NCBI RefSeq assembly: GCF_014193655.1
Contig: NZ_JACHZQ010000005.1
Coordinates: forward strand, 1-64,000
Reading direction: 5' to 3'
Length of the DNA: 64,000 nucleotides
Source: Rhizobium sp. BK313
GTDB lineage: Bacteria; Pseudomonadota; Alphaproteobacteria; Rhizobiales; Rhizobiaceae
Shown one piece after another: positions 31,028-39,802 of this stretch (the first letter of the stretch is position 1; every line of letters begins with the position of its first letter). Made by a program: the position numbers and the translations under genes. The notes under the pieces were generated by a model that was given only the letters and a program-made list of their open reading frames with translations, searched no databases and had not been told where the DNA came from.

Positions 31028-32443
31028 ATGGCGGTCTTTCAAACAGCAGAGAGAATGCTGCCGTCCGGGCTGCGGACTGCGCTATCGCCATATCTGCGCA
31101 AACTCGCCCCGCTATTCACCGGCAGTGACGAGAAGGCCGTCTCGCAGCGCATGGCGCTGATCGCCTTCGCCATCCGCATCGCTGGCGCCGCTCTCGCTTT
31201 CGTCTCGCAGATCGTACTTGCCCGCATGATGGGCCGGTTCGAATATGGTGTCTTCGTTTTCGTCTGGGTGCTGATGATCCTGTTCGGCAATCTCGCCTGC
31301 CTCGGCTTCCCGACAGCTATCATCCGTTTCTTGCCGCAATATGATGCAAGCGGCAATCATGACGCCATCCGTGGTGTGACCGCTACCGCCCGCCTCTTCG
31401 TTCTGGCCGTTGCCGGCGGGTTGGCGTTGATCGGAATGGCGGCGCTCTATGCCTTCAGCGGCATGGTCGAAAACTATTACATCATGCCGATCTTTCTTGG
31501 CCTGATCGCAGTACCGATGATCGCGCTCGGCGACGTGCTGGACGGCACGGCGCGCGCCAATCACTGGCCGGTCATGGCGCTGAGCCCGACCTTCCTCATC
31601 CGCCCGACGCTGATCCTGCTGTTCATGCTGGCCGCCATCCTTTTCGGCGCGGCTCATACTGCGGTGACGGCAATGGCGGCCGCACTTGCTGCCGCCTTCG
31701 TCACGGTGTTTTGCCAGTATCTCGCGGTCACCTTCCGCCTGCGCCGCCACTATCCCAACGGCCCGAAAACGATCGAGTTCAACGCCTGGTTTGCCGTCGC
31801 TTTCCCGGTCTTTCTGGCCGAAGGTGTCGGCTATCTCCTGACGAATTCCGATGTCGTCGTAGTGGGCATTTTCCTTGATCCCGCAGAGGTCGCCGTCTAT
31901 TTCGCCGCTGCCAAGATCATGGCTCTGGTGCATTTCGTCTATTTCGCCGTCAAGGCCGCAATCGGCCCGCGGTTTGCCGCCATCATCGCCGAAAACGACC
32001 GGACCAAACTTGCAGCCTTCGCCACGGAGGCCGCGCGCTGGACCTTTTTCCCGGCCCTTGCCATCGGTCTTGTCGTGTTCGCGGCTGGGCAATTTCTGCT
32101 CTCGCTCTTCGGCGCAGCATTTACCGAAGGCGAGGTCGTCATTGCCATCCTGCTTGCCGGGGTTCTCGCCAAGGCTCTGGTTGGTCCAGCCGAGATTCTG
32201 CTGATGATGGCAGATCGGCAGATGCTCTGCGTCTATCTCTATGCCGCGGCACTCGTCGCCAATATCGGTCTTAACGTCGTGCTCATTCCACATTTTGGTA
32301 TCGAAGGCGCGGCCATTGCCACCACCAGCGCCATGGTGATCGAGGCCGTGTTGTTGCATATCGCAGTCCGCAGTGCTCTCGGCATCGTACTCTTCGCCCT
32401 TATCCGTCGACCGACGACACCAGCAACGAACGGGGCACTCTGA
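31028..32443 (+). CDS. Polysaccharide biosynthesis flippase-like protein (MOP superfamily)
   Basis: A 471-residue integral membrane protein with about 12-14 hydrophobic segments and a soluble N-terminus of about 40 residues. The pattern ALAFVSQIVLARMMGRFEYGVF in the first helices, split as ALAFVSQIVLARMM and GRFEYGVF, is typical of Wzx/PST oligosaccharide flippases. These move lipid-linked sugars across the inner membrane. No glycosyltransferase or polymerase genes are nearby. The only partner is the acyltransferase-like gene that follows after a 2-base gap, so the two are probably co-translated. Confidence 0.88.
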   Translation: MAVFQTAERMLPSGLRTALSPYLRKLAPLFTGSDEKAVSQRMALIAFAIRIAGAALAFVSQIVLARMMGRFEYGVFVFVWVLMILFGNLACLGFPTAIIRFLPQYDASGNHDAIRGVTATARLFVLAVAGGLALIGMAALYAFSGMVENYYIMPIFLGLIAVPMIALGDVLDGTARANHWPVMALSPTFLIRPTLILLFMLAAILFGAAHTAVTAMAAALAAAFVTVFCQYLAVTFRLRRHYPNGPKTIEFNAWFAVAFPVFLAEGVGYLLTNSDVVVVGIFLDPAEVAVYFAAAKIMALVHFVYFAVKAAIGPRFAAIIAENDRTKLAAFATEAARWTFFPALAIGLVVFAAGQFLLSLFGAAFTEGEVVIAILLAGVLAKALVGPAEILLMMADRQMLCVYLYAAALVANIGLNVVLIPHFGIEGAAIATTSAMVIEAVLLHIAVRSALGIVLFALIRRPTTPATNGAL

Positions 32444-32445
32444 TC

Positions 32446-33717
32446 ATGGCGCGCCCTCCCTTTACCGAAAGCACCGACAGCCAAGTGAACGCCCTGACGC
32501 ACACGCTCGCAGCGCTGCATTTCGAACCGCCCAAGGCCGACGCCCGCGTCGAGGTTGGCCGGACAGGCCGCGAACTCTGCCTCTATCCCGGTAAGCTCGG
32601 CTACGAGCTGCAGGACGAGCTGGACTTTCTCTCCAATCGCGCAATGGAGCCGAACGTCTTCTTCTCCGGGCGTTTCCTGGCGCCTGCCATGCCGCGCCTG
32701 GAAGACCGGCAGATCCGCCTCGCGCTGATGCGCGACGACAACGGCGCCCGCAGCCGCATGCGCTTGCTGATGCCGTTTACAGTCGACAAGCCGGGCTTTG
32801 CGATTGGTCCCTCGATCATCCGCGTCTGGTCGAATTCCTTCGGCCCGCTCGGCACGCCGCTGGTGGACGCCGAGGAGGCCGGCGAGACGCTCGACAATCT
32901 CTTCGAGGCATTGACCCGGCGCGAACTGCAACTGCCGACGACACTGGTGCTGCCGGATATCAGATTGAACGGCCGTTTCGCCCAGATGGCAAAGGCTGTC
33001 GCCATCGGGCGCAACCTGCCCCTCACCGTCGCCAATCCCTATCGACGGCCGATGCTCGATAGCAGCGAGGACGCACTCGCCTATCTCAAGCGCACGATCT
33101 CGAACTCGCATCTGCGCGAAATGCGGCGCCAATGGCGTCTCTTGGAAAGTCATGGCGACGTCGTCTATACCGTCGCCCGCCAGCCTCGCGACATTCACCT
33201 ACGCATGGAAGAATTCCTGGCATTGGAGGCGAGTGGCTGGAAGGGCAAGAAGCGCAGCGCTTTGGTCGCCGACCGCCACCATGCGGCCTTTGCCCGCGAA
33301 GCCGTTTCCAATCTCGCTGCGGTCGATGCCGTGCGCATCCACACCATCGACCTGAACGGCAGAGCAATCGCCTCAATGATCGTTCTGATGATGGGCGGCG
33401 AGGCCTATACCTGGAAGACTGCTTATAACGAGGATTACGCCCGCTTTTCGCCGGGTAAGCTGCTGATGGGCGAGCTGACGGAATGGCACCTCGACGACGC
33501 CAATATCGTCCGTTCCGATTCCTGCGCCGTGCCGGATCATCCGATCATGAGCCGCTTCTGGCAGGAGCGCGAGGACATGGGCACGCTGGTCATCGGCCTG
33601 ACGCAGAATGGCGACCGCGACGCCCGACAGGTGGCAACGCAACTGCATATGTACCGCAGCACGCGCAACATGGCGAAGCTGCTGCGTGAGAAGATATTGT
33701 CGCTTACGAAGCGCTAG
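32446..33717 (+). CDS. BioF2/FemAB-like acyltransferase (CelD-related GNAT)
   Basis: A 423-residue soluble protein. The second half (about 200-370) has the BioF2-like/GNAT_6 acetyltransferase pattern: HLREMRRQWRLLE, then MEEFLALEASGWKGKK, DLNGRAIASMIVLMMGGEAY and WKTAYNEDYARFSPGKLLMG (given in pieces). This type occurs in exopolysaccharide and cellulose clusters (CelD) and in FemAB-like aminoacyl transfer. It starts 2 bases after the flippase stop. A joint role in acylating an exported glycan or glycolipid is plausible, but inferred only from adjacency. Confidence 0.82.
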   Translation: MARPPFTESTDSQVNALTHTLAALHFEPPKADARVEVGRTGRELCLYPGKLGYELQDELDFLSNRAMEPNVFFSGRFLAPAMPRLEDRQIRLALMRDDNGARSRMRLLMPFTVDKPGFAIGPSIIRVWSNSFGPLGTPLVDAEEAGETLDNLFEALTRRELQLPTTLVLPDIRLNGRFAQMAKAVAIGRNLPLTVANPYRRPMLDSSEDALAYLKRTISNSHLREMRRQWRLLESHGDVVYTVARQPRDIHLRMEEFLALEASGWKGKKRSALVADRHHAAFAREAVSNLAAVDAVRIHTIDLNGRAIASMIVLMMGGEAYTWKTAYNEDYARFSPGKLLMGELTEWHLDDANIVRSDSCAVPDHPIMSRFWQEREDMGTLVIGLTQNGDRDARQVATQLHMYRSTRNMAKLLREKILSLTKR

Positions 33718-34556
33718 AGCGCATCAGCCGTTTCACCAACAGTCAAGCTGGCAAACGCGATCTCACCATCGGTAATGTAGTGGTTAACCTTTCCCGTCAT
33801 CAAGCGTGAACCAGACTGGTGCCACGCGACTTCCCCGATTACGCACTTTGCTCTCAGCTCATTGACTATGTAGTCTCGCTCGGCATTCGTATCGGAATCG
33901 GTAGCATGTGTAACTTGGAACGTTAGCCAAGTTAGAGAAAGCCCGGTATCTCTCGTGCCCGCCCCAACCCATAGTACACGCTCTTCGGGCGATGGCCTGT
34001 CGGTGTTCAACCAGAAGCTCGCTGCGCTCATGTCGTCCTCGGAATGGGCGAGACCAAGGGCCCAGAAACGGATGTGATGGCGCTTGCGGGGGCTATCGTC
34101 GATGGGTTCTTGGAATCCTATGTCTTGCCTTCGCCCAAAAAGATAGAAAGTGCTGAAAGGTGCGGTGGGATAGGCAGAGTTCATCAGAAATGCTCGTATC
34201 ATTCGCAACGTGCTTGCGATCCCCAAACGGTCGGACGTAGACCAGCCCGCCGTTGCAAAGGCATCCCGGAGTTGTTGAAGAGTGCCGACGAGGACGAAAT
34301 TGACAGGATCGCCGGGCAAACCATCAGCCGCGATCGTGTATCTCGGGATAAGCCCCCGATGAAGAACCTTCAGGGACAATCGGACCACGTTCGGCAGGAT
34401 GACGTAAGCAGCCAAGCCATATGTAAGGCACGCCGCAAGAACCCATGGAAGTCTGTGATCCGCAGTATCGAAAACGACGAAGACTATCAGCCAAACGCTA
34501 AGTACACCCAGACAAAAAACCAGGAACCTCTGGAAAAGGCGCATCAGCAACCTCAC
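33714..34556 (-). CDS. LssY C-terminal domain membrane protein
   Basis: A 280-residue protein with two hydrophobic segments near the N-terminus (about 8-28 and 37-58) and a soluble domain from about 75. The stretch GDPVNFVLVGTLQQLRDAF with AGWSTSDR, and later KRHHIRFW, matches the LssY_C domain (PF14067). That domain is often fused to PAP2 phosphatases or DedA-like proteins; here it stands alone with its own anchor. Function is unknown. Its stop overlaps the convergent acyltransferase stop by four bases. Codon use is less biased than in nearby core genes, suggesting transfer. Confidence 0.75.
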   Translation of the reverse strand: MRLLMRLFQRFLVFCLGVLSVWLIVFVVFDTADHRLPWVLAACLTYGLAAYVILPNVVRLSLKVLHRGLIPRYTIAADGLPGDPVNFVLVGTLQQLRDAFATAGWSTSDRLGIASTLRMIRAFLMNSAYPTAPFSTFYLFGRRQDIGFQEPIDDSPRKRHHIRFWALGLAHSEDDMSAASFWLNTDRPSPEERVLWVGAGTRDTGLSLTWLTFQVTHATDSDTNAERDYIVNELRAKCVIGEVAWHQSGSRLMTGKVNHYITDGEIAFASLTVGETADAL

Positions 34557-34576
34557 AACACTTTCTCCCGTCTAAA

Positions 34577-34677
34577 GCAATTCCAGGAAAAGTGCGAAGC
34601 GGTTTTCCGTCCGGAATTGCGTAAAAACAAAGGGATAGAGCAGGAATGCGATTCCGTGAAACGCTGAACCGCTCTAG
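34577..34677. repeat. RIME-like palindromic intergenic element
   Basis: This roughly 100-base element has two palindromes. The first (34577-34620) pairs GCAATTCC with GGAATTGC and GGAAAA with TTTTCC inside. The second (about 34637-34677) has TAGAGC and GCTCTA ends. This two-hairpin architecture and size fit the Rhizobium-specific intergenic mosaic elements (RIME). It lies upstream of the LssY_C gene. Partial relatives are at 21057-21090 and, more degenerate, at about 36550-36575. Confidence 0.65.
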
Positions 34678-34862
34678 CGTCTGATGAACTCGCCGTCGTC
34701 CTCGCTCTTCGTCACCGGGAATTTTACACTGAGAATATCCAAAAGGTAGCGCCGCCGCCCTAGTTGCGGGCAATTTTTCGGCGCTATCGAGTAAGCGCTC
34801 ACCATACGTGCGGAGTCATGTGGCAGTTGCTCCATAATGCCGGACTTTTGCGCGACATGCAT
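34674..34862 (-). CDS. Possible small protein, unknown
   Basis: A 62-codon frame in an otherwise empty 220-base gap. The second half, beginning NCPQLGRRRYLLDIL and ending in charged residues, could be a short helix with a charged tail. Codon bias is weak and there is no clear ribosome site. Its stop codon lies in the RIME-like repeat. An internal ATG gives a 53-residue version. It may be chance. Confidence 0.3.
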   Translation of the reverse strand: MHVAQKSGIMEQLPHDSARMVSAYSIAPKNCPQLGRRRYLLDILSVKFPVTKSEDDGEFIRR

Positions 34863-34898
34863 TGAGCTGCGCGTTTAAATGCCCATCCAAGGCATGCC

Positions 34899-36545
34899 CT
34901 AGCCTTTCGAATCCCGACCCTCGGCAATCGCACGCTCGCGCAGCAGGCGGCGAATGACCTTGCCGGAGGTCGTCAGCGGCAGCTCGTCGACAAACTCGAT
35001 CTCGCGCGGATATTCATGCATGGAAAGCCGCGTCTTCACCCAGTCGCGGATTTCGGCGGCCAGTCCATCGTTCGGCTCACGGCCGGGAACGAGGACCACA
35101 TAGGCCTTGACGATTTCGGTGCGCACCGCATCCGGCTTGCCAACGGCGGCCGCGAGTTGCACGGCCGGATGGCCGCCGAGGCAGTCCTCGATCTCGCTCG
35201 GACCGATACGATAGCCGGACGACGTGATGACATCGTCGTCGCGGCCGATGAAGGAAATATAGCCGTCCGCATCCTGCCGCCCGAGATCGCCGGTCAGCAG
35301 CCAGTCGCAGGCGAATTTCGCCTCCGTCGCCTTCTCATCTCGCCAATAGCCGAGAAACATCACCGGATCCGGTCGCTGAATGGCGATCTGCCCACTCTCG
35401 CCTACCGGCATCTCCCTGCCCTCCCCATCGACGATCGCGACGCGATGACCGGCCACCGGCTTGCCGGTCGCGCCAGCACGGCTGACGCCGAAGGCGGCGC
35501 TTGAGGACAGAACGAAATTGCATTCGGTCTGGCCGAAGAACTCGTTGACCGTGACCCCAAGGGCGGAACGCGCCCATTCATAGGTCTCGCGCCCGAGCGC
35601 CTCGCCGGCCGAGCCGATGGTGCGCAGTTTGAGATCATAGAGCGCTCTGGGATTGTTGATCGACTTCAACAGCCGCAGCGCCGTCGGCGGGATGAAGGCA
35701 TTGCGCACTCCCATTTCGGCCATGATGCGGAAGGCCATATGCGCATCGAATTTCTGCGCCGGCGAGGAGACGACGGGCACGCCGAGCATCAGGCTCGGCA
35801 GCAGCGCATTCAGCAGCCCGCCAGCCCAGGCCCAATCCGACGGCGTCCAGAGCTTGTCCCCCGCCTGCGGAAAACCTTCATGGGCGAACTGCATGCCCGG
35901 AATGTGCCCCGGCAGAACGCGGTGGCCATGCAGCGCGCCCTTCGGCGGCCCGGTCGTGCCAGACGTGAAAATCATCAGCGCCGGATCGTCCGGTCCGGTA
36001 TCGACCGCTTCGAAAAGCGGCGGATGAGCTGCGACGAGCTCGGCAAAACCCGCCACGCCCTCGTCGCCGCCATCGATGCTGATCACATGCGCCAGTTCCG
36101 GCAGGCGATCGCGGATCGGCCGTAGCCGTGTGAGACCAAATTGATTGGTAACGATCGCGGAGGTTCCCGAATTCGCCAGCCGATATTCCAGCGCTTCACC
36201 GCCGAACAGCAGCGCCAGCGGCAGCGCAATCGCTCCCATCTTGTAAATGGCCACATGCGCGATGACGGTCTCGAAACTTTGCGGCAAAAGCAACGCAACC
36301 CGATCGCCCGGTCGCACGCCGAGCGCCGTCAACGCATTGGCGAAGGCTGCGGAGCGATGGCGAAGCTCGCCATAGGTCATCCTCAGATGACTGCCGTCCG
36401 GACTGAAATGCTCGAGGCAGACCCGGTCCGGCTCCCGTTCAGCCCAATCGTCGCAAACCGCGCGTCCGATGTTGAATTTCGCCGGAATCTCCCAGCGAAA
36501 ATCGCGGTATAGAGCCTCATAGGTGTCGCGCGGGGGTAGTTTCAT
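34899..36545 (-). CDS. AMP-forming acyl-CoA synthetase
   Basis: A 548-residue member of the ANL adenylation superfamily, closest in pattern to medium-chain/short-chain acyl-CoA synthetases (Acs-related). The P-loop is MIFTSGTTGPPKG (about 200). The A5-type motif is NEFFGQTECNF. The hinge motif is YISFIGRDDDVITSSGYRIG, and the C-terminal catalytic lysine lies in LPLTTSGKVIRR. It activates a carboxylic acid through an acyl-AMP to acyl-CoA. Chain length cannot be judged by eye. The gene stands alone on the minus strand, divergent from the aldo/keto reductase gene. Confidence 0.92.
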   Translation of the reverse strand: MKLPPRDTYEALYRDFRWEIPAKFNIGRAVCDDWAEREPDRVCLEHFSPDGSHLRMTYGELRHRSAAFANALTALGVRPGDRVALLLPQSFETVIAHVAIYKMGAIALPLALLFGGEALEYRLANSGTSAIVTNQFGLTRLRPIRDRLPELAHVISIDGGDEGVAGFAELVAAHPPLFEAVDTGPDDPALMIFTSGTTGPPKGALHGHRVLPGHIPGMQFAHEGFPQAGDKLWTPSDWAWAGGLLNALLPSLMLGVPVVSSPAQKFDAHMAFRIMAEMGVRNAFIPPTALRLLKSINNPRALYDLKLRTIGSAGEALGRETYEWARSALGVTVNEFFGQTECNFVLSSSAAFGVSRAGATGKPVAGHRVAIVDGEGREMPVGESGQIAIQRPDPVMFLGYWRDEKATEAKFACDWLLTGDLGRQDADGYISFIGRDDDVITSSGYRIGPSEIEDCLGGHPAVQLAAAVGKPDAVRTEIVKAYVVLVPGREPNDGLAAEIRDWVKTRLSMHEYPREIEFVDELPLTTSGKVIRRLLRERAIAEGRDSKG

Positions 36546-36783
36546 ACCAAATTCCAGGAAAAATGCTGCGGCGCAGCTAACACCGGTGGCGCCAAGGGTT
36601 CAAGGAAACAATTGTAGCAGTCGCCGCCCTGCACGCGGAAATCGCCGTCTTTAATTAGCGCCGCTTCAAAGCCTATTGCGAATTATTGAGCTAATCGGCG
36701 GAGCTTTGCTCCGCTAGTCTGCCCTCGATGACACATCCACTCTGCCTCCGATCCGGCGGCGGAGCGTTTCCTATCGGACCCGT

Positions 36784-36883
36784 AGAGCATCCCGCTTTCA
36801 GGTGGAACCATCTGCAAGCGGGATGCTCTATATTCAAAAGAGTAGAGCGACCTTTGTGCGTTCAAAGGAAGGCACAACGCTCT
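36784..36883. repeat. Two-hairpin palindromic repeat (RIME-like)
   Basis: The first palindrome has perfect 14-base arms, AGAGCATCCCGCTT (36784-36797) and AAGCGGGATGCTCT (36816-36829). The second runs from AGAGCG (36844) to CGCTCT (36883), with inner TTGTGC/GCACAA. Size and layout match the element at 34577-34677, though the sequence is different. It ends about 20 bases before the aldo/keto reductase start and so will be in its leader RNA. Confidence 0.65.
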
Positions 36884-36904
36884 AGAACAGGATGGAGACT
36901 ATCG

Positions 36905-37885
36905 ATGGAATACACAAAGCTTGGAAAAACCGGCCTTGAAGTGTCCCGCATCTGCTTGGGCTGCATGACCTATGGCGACCCGAACAAGGGCACGCACGCC
37001 TGGTCGCTGAAGGAAGAAGACAGCCGCCCGCTGCTCAAGCAGGCGATCGAGGCCGGCATCAACTTCCTCGATACGGCGAACACCTATTCCAACGGATCGT
37101 CCGAGGAAATCGTTGGCCGCGCCATCAAGGATTTCGCCCGCCGCGAGGACATTGTGCTGGCGACAAAGGTGTTCAACCGCATGCGTCCCGGCCCGAACGG
37201 TGCCGGCCTGTCGCGCAAGGCGATCTTCGACGAAATCGACAACAGCCTGCGCCGCCTCGGCACCGACTACGTCGACCTCTATCAGATCCATCGCTGGGAC
37301 TACACGACGCCGATCGAAGAAACCTTGGAAGCGCTGCATGATATCGTCAAGGCCGGCAAGGCCCGCTATATCGGCGCCTCCTCGATGTATTCATGGCAGT
37401 TCGCCAAGGCGATCTACACCTCGCGCCTCAACGGCTGGACCGAATTCGTCAGCATGCAGAACCACCTGAACCTGCTCTACCGCGAAGAAGAGCGCGAAAT
37501 GCTGCCCTTCTGCGAAGACCAGAAGATCGCCGTCATTCCCTGGAGCCCGCTTGCCCGCGGCCGCCTTACCCGCGACTGGGACGAGGCCACGGCGCGCTCG
37601 GAAACCGACGAATTCGGCAAGACGCTTTACACCCAGGCGATCGAAGCCGACCGCAAGGTCGTCGAAGCAGTCGGCACTATCGCCAAGGCCCGCGGCGTGG
37701 CCCGCGCCCAGGTCGCTACCGCCTGGATCCTGCAGAAGAGCGCCGTTTCCGCCCCGATCATCGGCGCCTCCAAGTCTGGCCACATCGCCGACGCCGTCGC
37801 CTCGCTGTCGATCAAGCTGACACCGGAAGAGACCCAAGCGCTGGAATCACCTTATATCCCGCACGGAGTTGCCGGGTTTAAGTAA
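36905..37885 (+). CDS. Aldo/keto reductase
   Basis: A 326-residue NADPH-dependent oxidoreductase of the AKR superfamily (TIM barrel). The catalytic tetrad is visible: Asp and Tyr in FLDTANTYSNGSSEE, Lys in VLATKVFN and His in YQIHRWD. The C-terminal cofactor loop includes IIGASKSGHIADAV. The pattern fits the YajO/Tas-like group. The open frame extends 59 codons upstream through the palindromic repeat, but MEYTKLGKTGLEVSR at 36905, with GGAG before it, is the clear start. The substrate is unknown. A hairpin terminator follows at 37898. Confidence 0.93.
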   Translation: MEYTKLGKTGLEVSRICLGCMTYGDPNKGTHAWSLKEEDSRPLLKQAIEAGINFLDTANTYSNGSSEEIVGRAIKDFARREDIVLATKVFNRMRPGPNGAGLSRKAIFDEIDNSLRRLGTDYVDLYQIHRWDYTTPIEETLEALHDIVKAGKARYIGASSMYSWQFAKAIYTSRLNGWTEFVSMQNHLNLLYREEEREMLPFCEDQKIAVIPWSPLARGRLTRDWDEATARSETDEFGKTLYTQAIEADRKVVEAVGTIAKARGVARAQVATAWILQKSAVSAPIIGASKSGHIADAVASLSIKLTPEETQALESPYIPHGVAGFK

Positions 37886-38206
37886 GCACTTAGTACTGGT
37901 CAGGCGCGCATGCCGTTGCGCAACTGAGCGCCTGACCTTTCTCCTCGGCTCCAAAGACTGTTCGACGCTTCAAGGGTATCAGGATGCTGCGAAGCAAGTA
38001 ACGCGGTACGCCCTATCGCCACCTGCAAATTCCATGTTGCATTGCAATAAAGGCGCGGCATATAAGGACGCATTCGACTGGACCCGGTGAAATTCCGGGT
38101 GGCTATTCCGGCCGCCGATCCGCCGGACCACGCAAAACCTGCATGCCATACGCTCCCTTCCGCTCGACAGAGTGCGTTTTGCCATAGCTTTGCGAGACCT
38201 TAATAA
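37886..38206. other. Intergenic region with terminator, otherwise empty
   Basis: Apart from the terminator at 37898-37941 and a small ACCCGG/CCGGGT hairpin near 38082-38097, I see no gene here. The right part must contain the SulP gene promoter. Confidence 0.5.
37898..37941 (+). terminator. Terminator after the aldo/keto reductase gene
   Basis: GGTCAGGCGC (37898-37907) and GCGCCTGACC (37928-37937) form a perfect 10-bp stem with a 20-base loop region that has its own pairing, followed by TTTCT. It begins 13 bases past the stop codon. Confidence 0.75.
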
Positions 38207-39658
38207 ATGCAATTTCAATCCATTCGCCGGGACTGGTCAGCCAATCCCATGCGCGAAATGCTCGCCGGAGCCGTCGCAACATTCGCCTTGATCCCGGAAG
38301 TCATCGCCTTCTCATTTGTAGCTGGGGTGGATCCGCAGGTCGGATTGTTCGCTTCCTTCGTGATCGGCATCGTGATCGCTTTCACAGGTGGCCGGTCAGC
38401 CATGATCTCGGCCGCCGCGGGGTCGGTTGCGTTGGTCGCTGCACCGCTGGTGCACACCCACGGATTGCCTTACCTCTTCGCTGCCGGCCTGCTGGCTGGC
38501 ATGATCCAGATCCTCTTCGGACTGCTCCGCCTTGGCGTTCTGATGCGTTTCGTTTCGAAGTCCGTCCGCACCGGCTTCGTTAACGCGCTCGCGATCCTAA
38601 TTTTCTGGGCGCAAATGCCGCATATCATCGGTGGCGACTGGATCGCGTATTCTGTTCTGGCGGCCGGACTGGCGATCATCTACGTCGCCCCTCGGATCAC
38701 GACATCTATTCCTTCCCCCCTCATATGCATCCTGATTCTCACCACGGCGTCCGTAACGCTGCACCTTCCCGTTCAAACCGTCGCCGATCTCGGACAACTG
38801 CCTGATTCGCTCCCGATCTTTAGCTGGCCTGCCGTTCCGCTGACCCTTGAGACGTTGACAATTATCGCTGGTCCCGCTCTCGCCATCGCAATGGTCGGCC
38901 TGCTCGAATCCATGATGACCGCCAGCGTCGTAGACGATCTCACCGACACTCCGAGCTCGAAGAACAGGGAATGTACAGGCTTGGGCATCGCTAATGCCGC
39001 ATCAAGCTTGTTCGGAGGCATTGCCGGCTGCGGGATGATCGGCCAGACTGTCAGCAACGTGAAATACGGTGGCCGGGGCCGCCTCTCCACCCTTTTTGCG
39101 GGCGCTTTCCTGCTGGTCCTAATGGTCCTGCTGAAACCATGGGTATCGCAGGTTCCGGTCGCCGCTCTGGTGGCGATCATGGTCATGGTGTCGATCGACA
39201 CGTTCGACTGGTCGTCATTGCGGACGGTAGTTATTCATCCGAAAATGTCGAGCACGGTCATGGTTGCGACGGTTGTCGTCACAGTGTTCAGCTCCAACCT
39301 AGCCCTTGGGGTCACCGTCGGCGTCCTGCTCAGCGGCGTGTTTTTCACACTAAAGGTCGCTCGCCTGCTTCGGATAGACGTCGATTCCGACAAGGCAGCC
39401 GGACGTCAAATCTACCGCGTCTCCGGACAGGTGTTCTTCGCTTCCGCAGACGCATTTATCGAGTCGTTCGACATTCAGGATGCCCACGGAATGGCGGTCA
39501 CGGTCGACGTGTCGCAAGCTCACTTTTGGGACATCACCGCGGTTGCGGCCCTCGACAAGATCGTTCAGCGGTTCAGGGCGCATGGCGTTGCGGTCGATGT
39601 GACAGGTCTCAATCAGGCGAGTACGAGGTTGATCGAACGACTCGCCACGACGGGGTGA
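38207..39658 (+). CDS. SulP family anion transporter with STAS domain
   Basis: A 483-residue permease with about ten to twelve hydrophobic segments and a C-terminal cytoplasmic STAS domain (about 385-475, with VDVSQAHFWDITAVAALDKI). The N-terminal MLAGAVATFALIPEVIAFSF corresponds to the SulP first-helix region, though the family's usual Q/P site is altered. Members carry sulfate, bicarbonate or dicarboxylates, often with sodium or protons. The ion is not predictable here. There is no good Shine-Dalgarno before 38207, and a second ATG at 38249 is possible. Confidence 0.9.
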   Translation: MQFQSIRRDWSANPMREMLAGAVATFALIPEVIAFSFVAGVDPQVGLFASFVIGIVIAFTGGRSAMISAAAGSVALVAAPLVHTHGLPYLFAAGLLAGMIQILFGLLRLGVLMRFVSKSVRTGFVNALAILIFWAQMPHIIGGDWIAYSVLAAGLAIIYVAPRITTSIPSPLICILILTTASVTLHLPVQTVADLGQLPDSLPIFSWPAVPLTLETLTIIAGPALAIAMVGLLESMMTASVVDDLTDTPSSKNRECTGLGIANAASSLFGGIAGCGMIGQTVSNVKYGGRGRLSTLFAGAFLLVLMVLLKPWVSQVPVAALVAIMVMVSIDTFDWSSLRTVVIHPKMSSTVMVATVVVTVFSSNLALGVTVGVLLSGVFFTLKVARLLRIDVDSDKAAGRQIYRVSGQVFFASADAFIESFDIQDAHGMAVTVDVSQAHFWDITAVAALDKIVQRFRAHGVAVDVTGLNQASTRLIERLATTG

Positions 39659-39802
39659 GGTAGATTCCGCCACTGTGGCGTTGGGTCGCAGAGAATGTCG
39701 AAGCCTTTGAATCCGTTAGGAATCGCGCAAAGGATACTTCACGAACCGGTCACAGTTGAGTCTTAACAGATTGAGGCTCCCTATCCCCGAGGACAACGGC
39801 CC

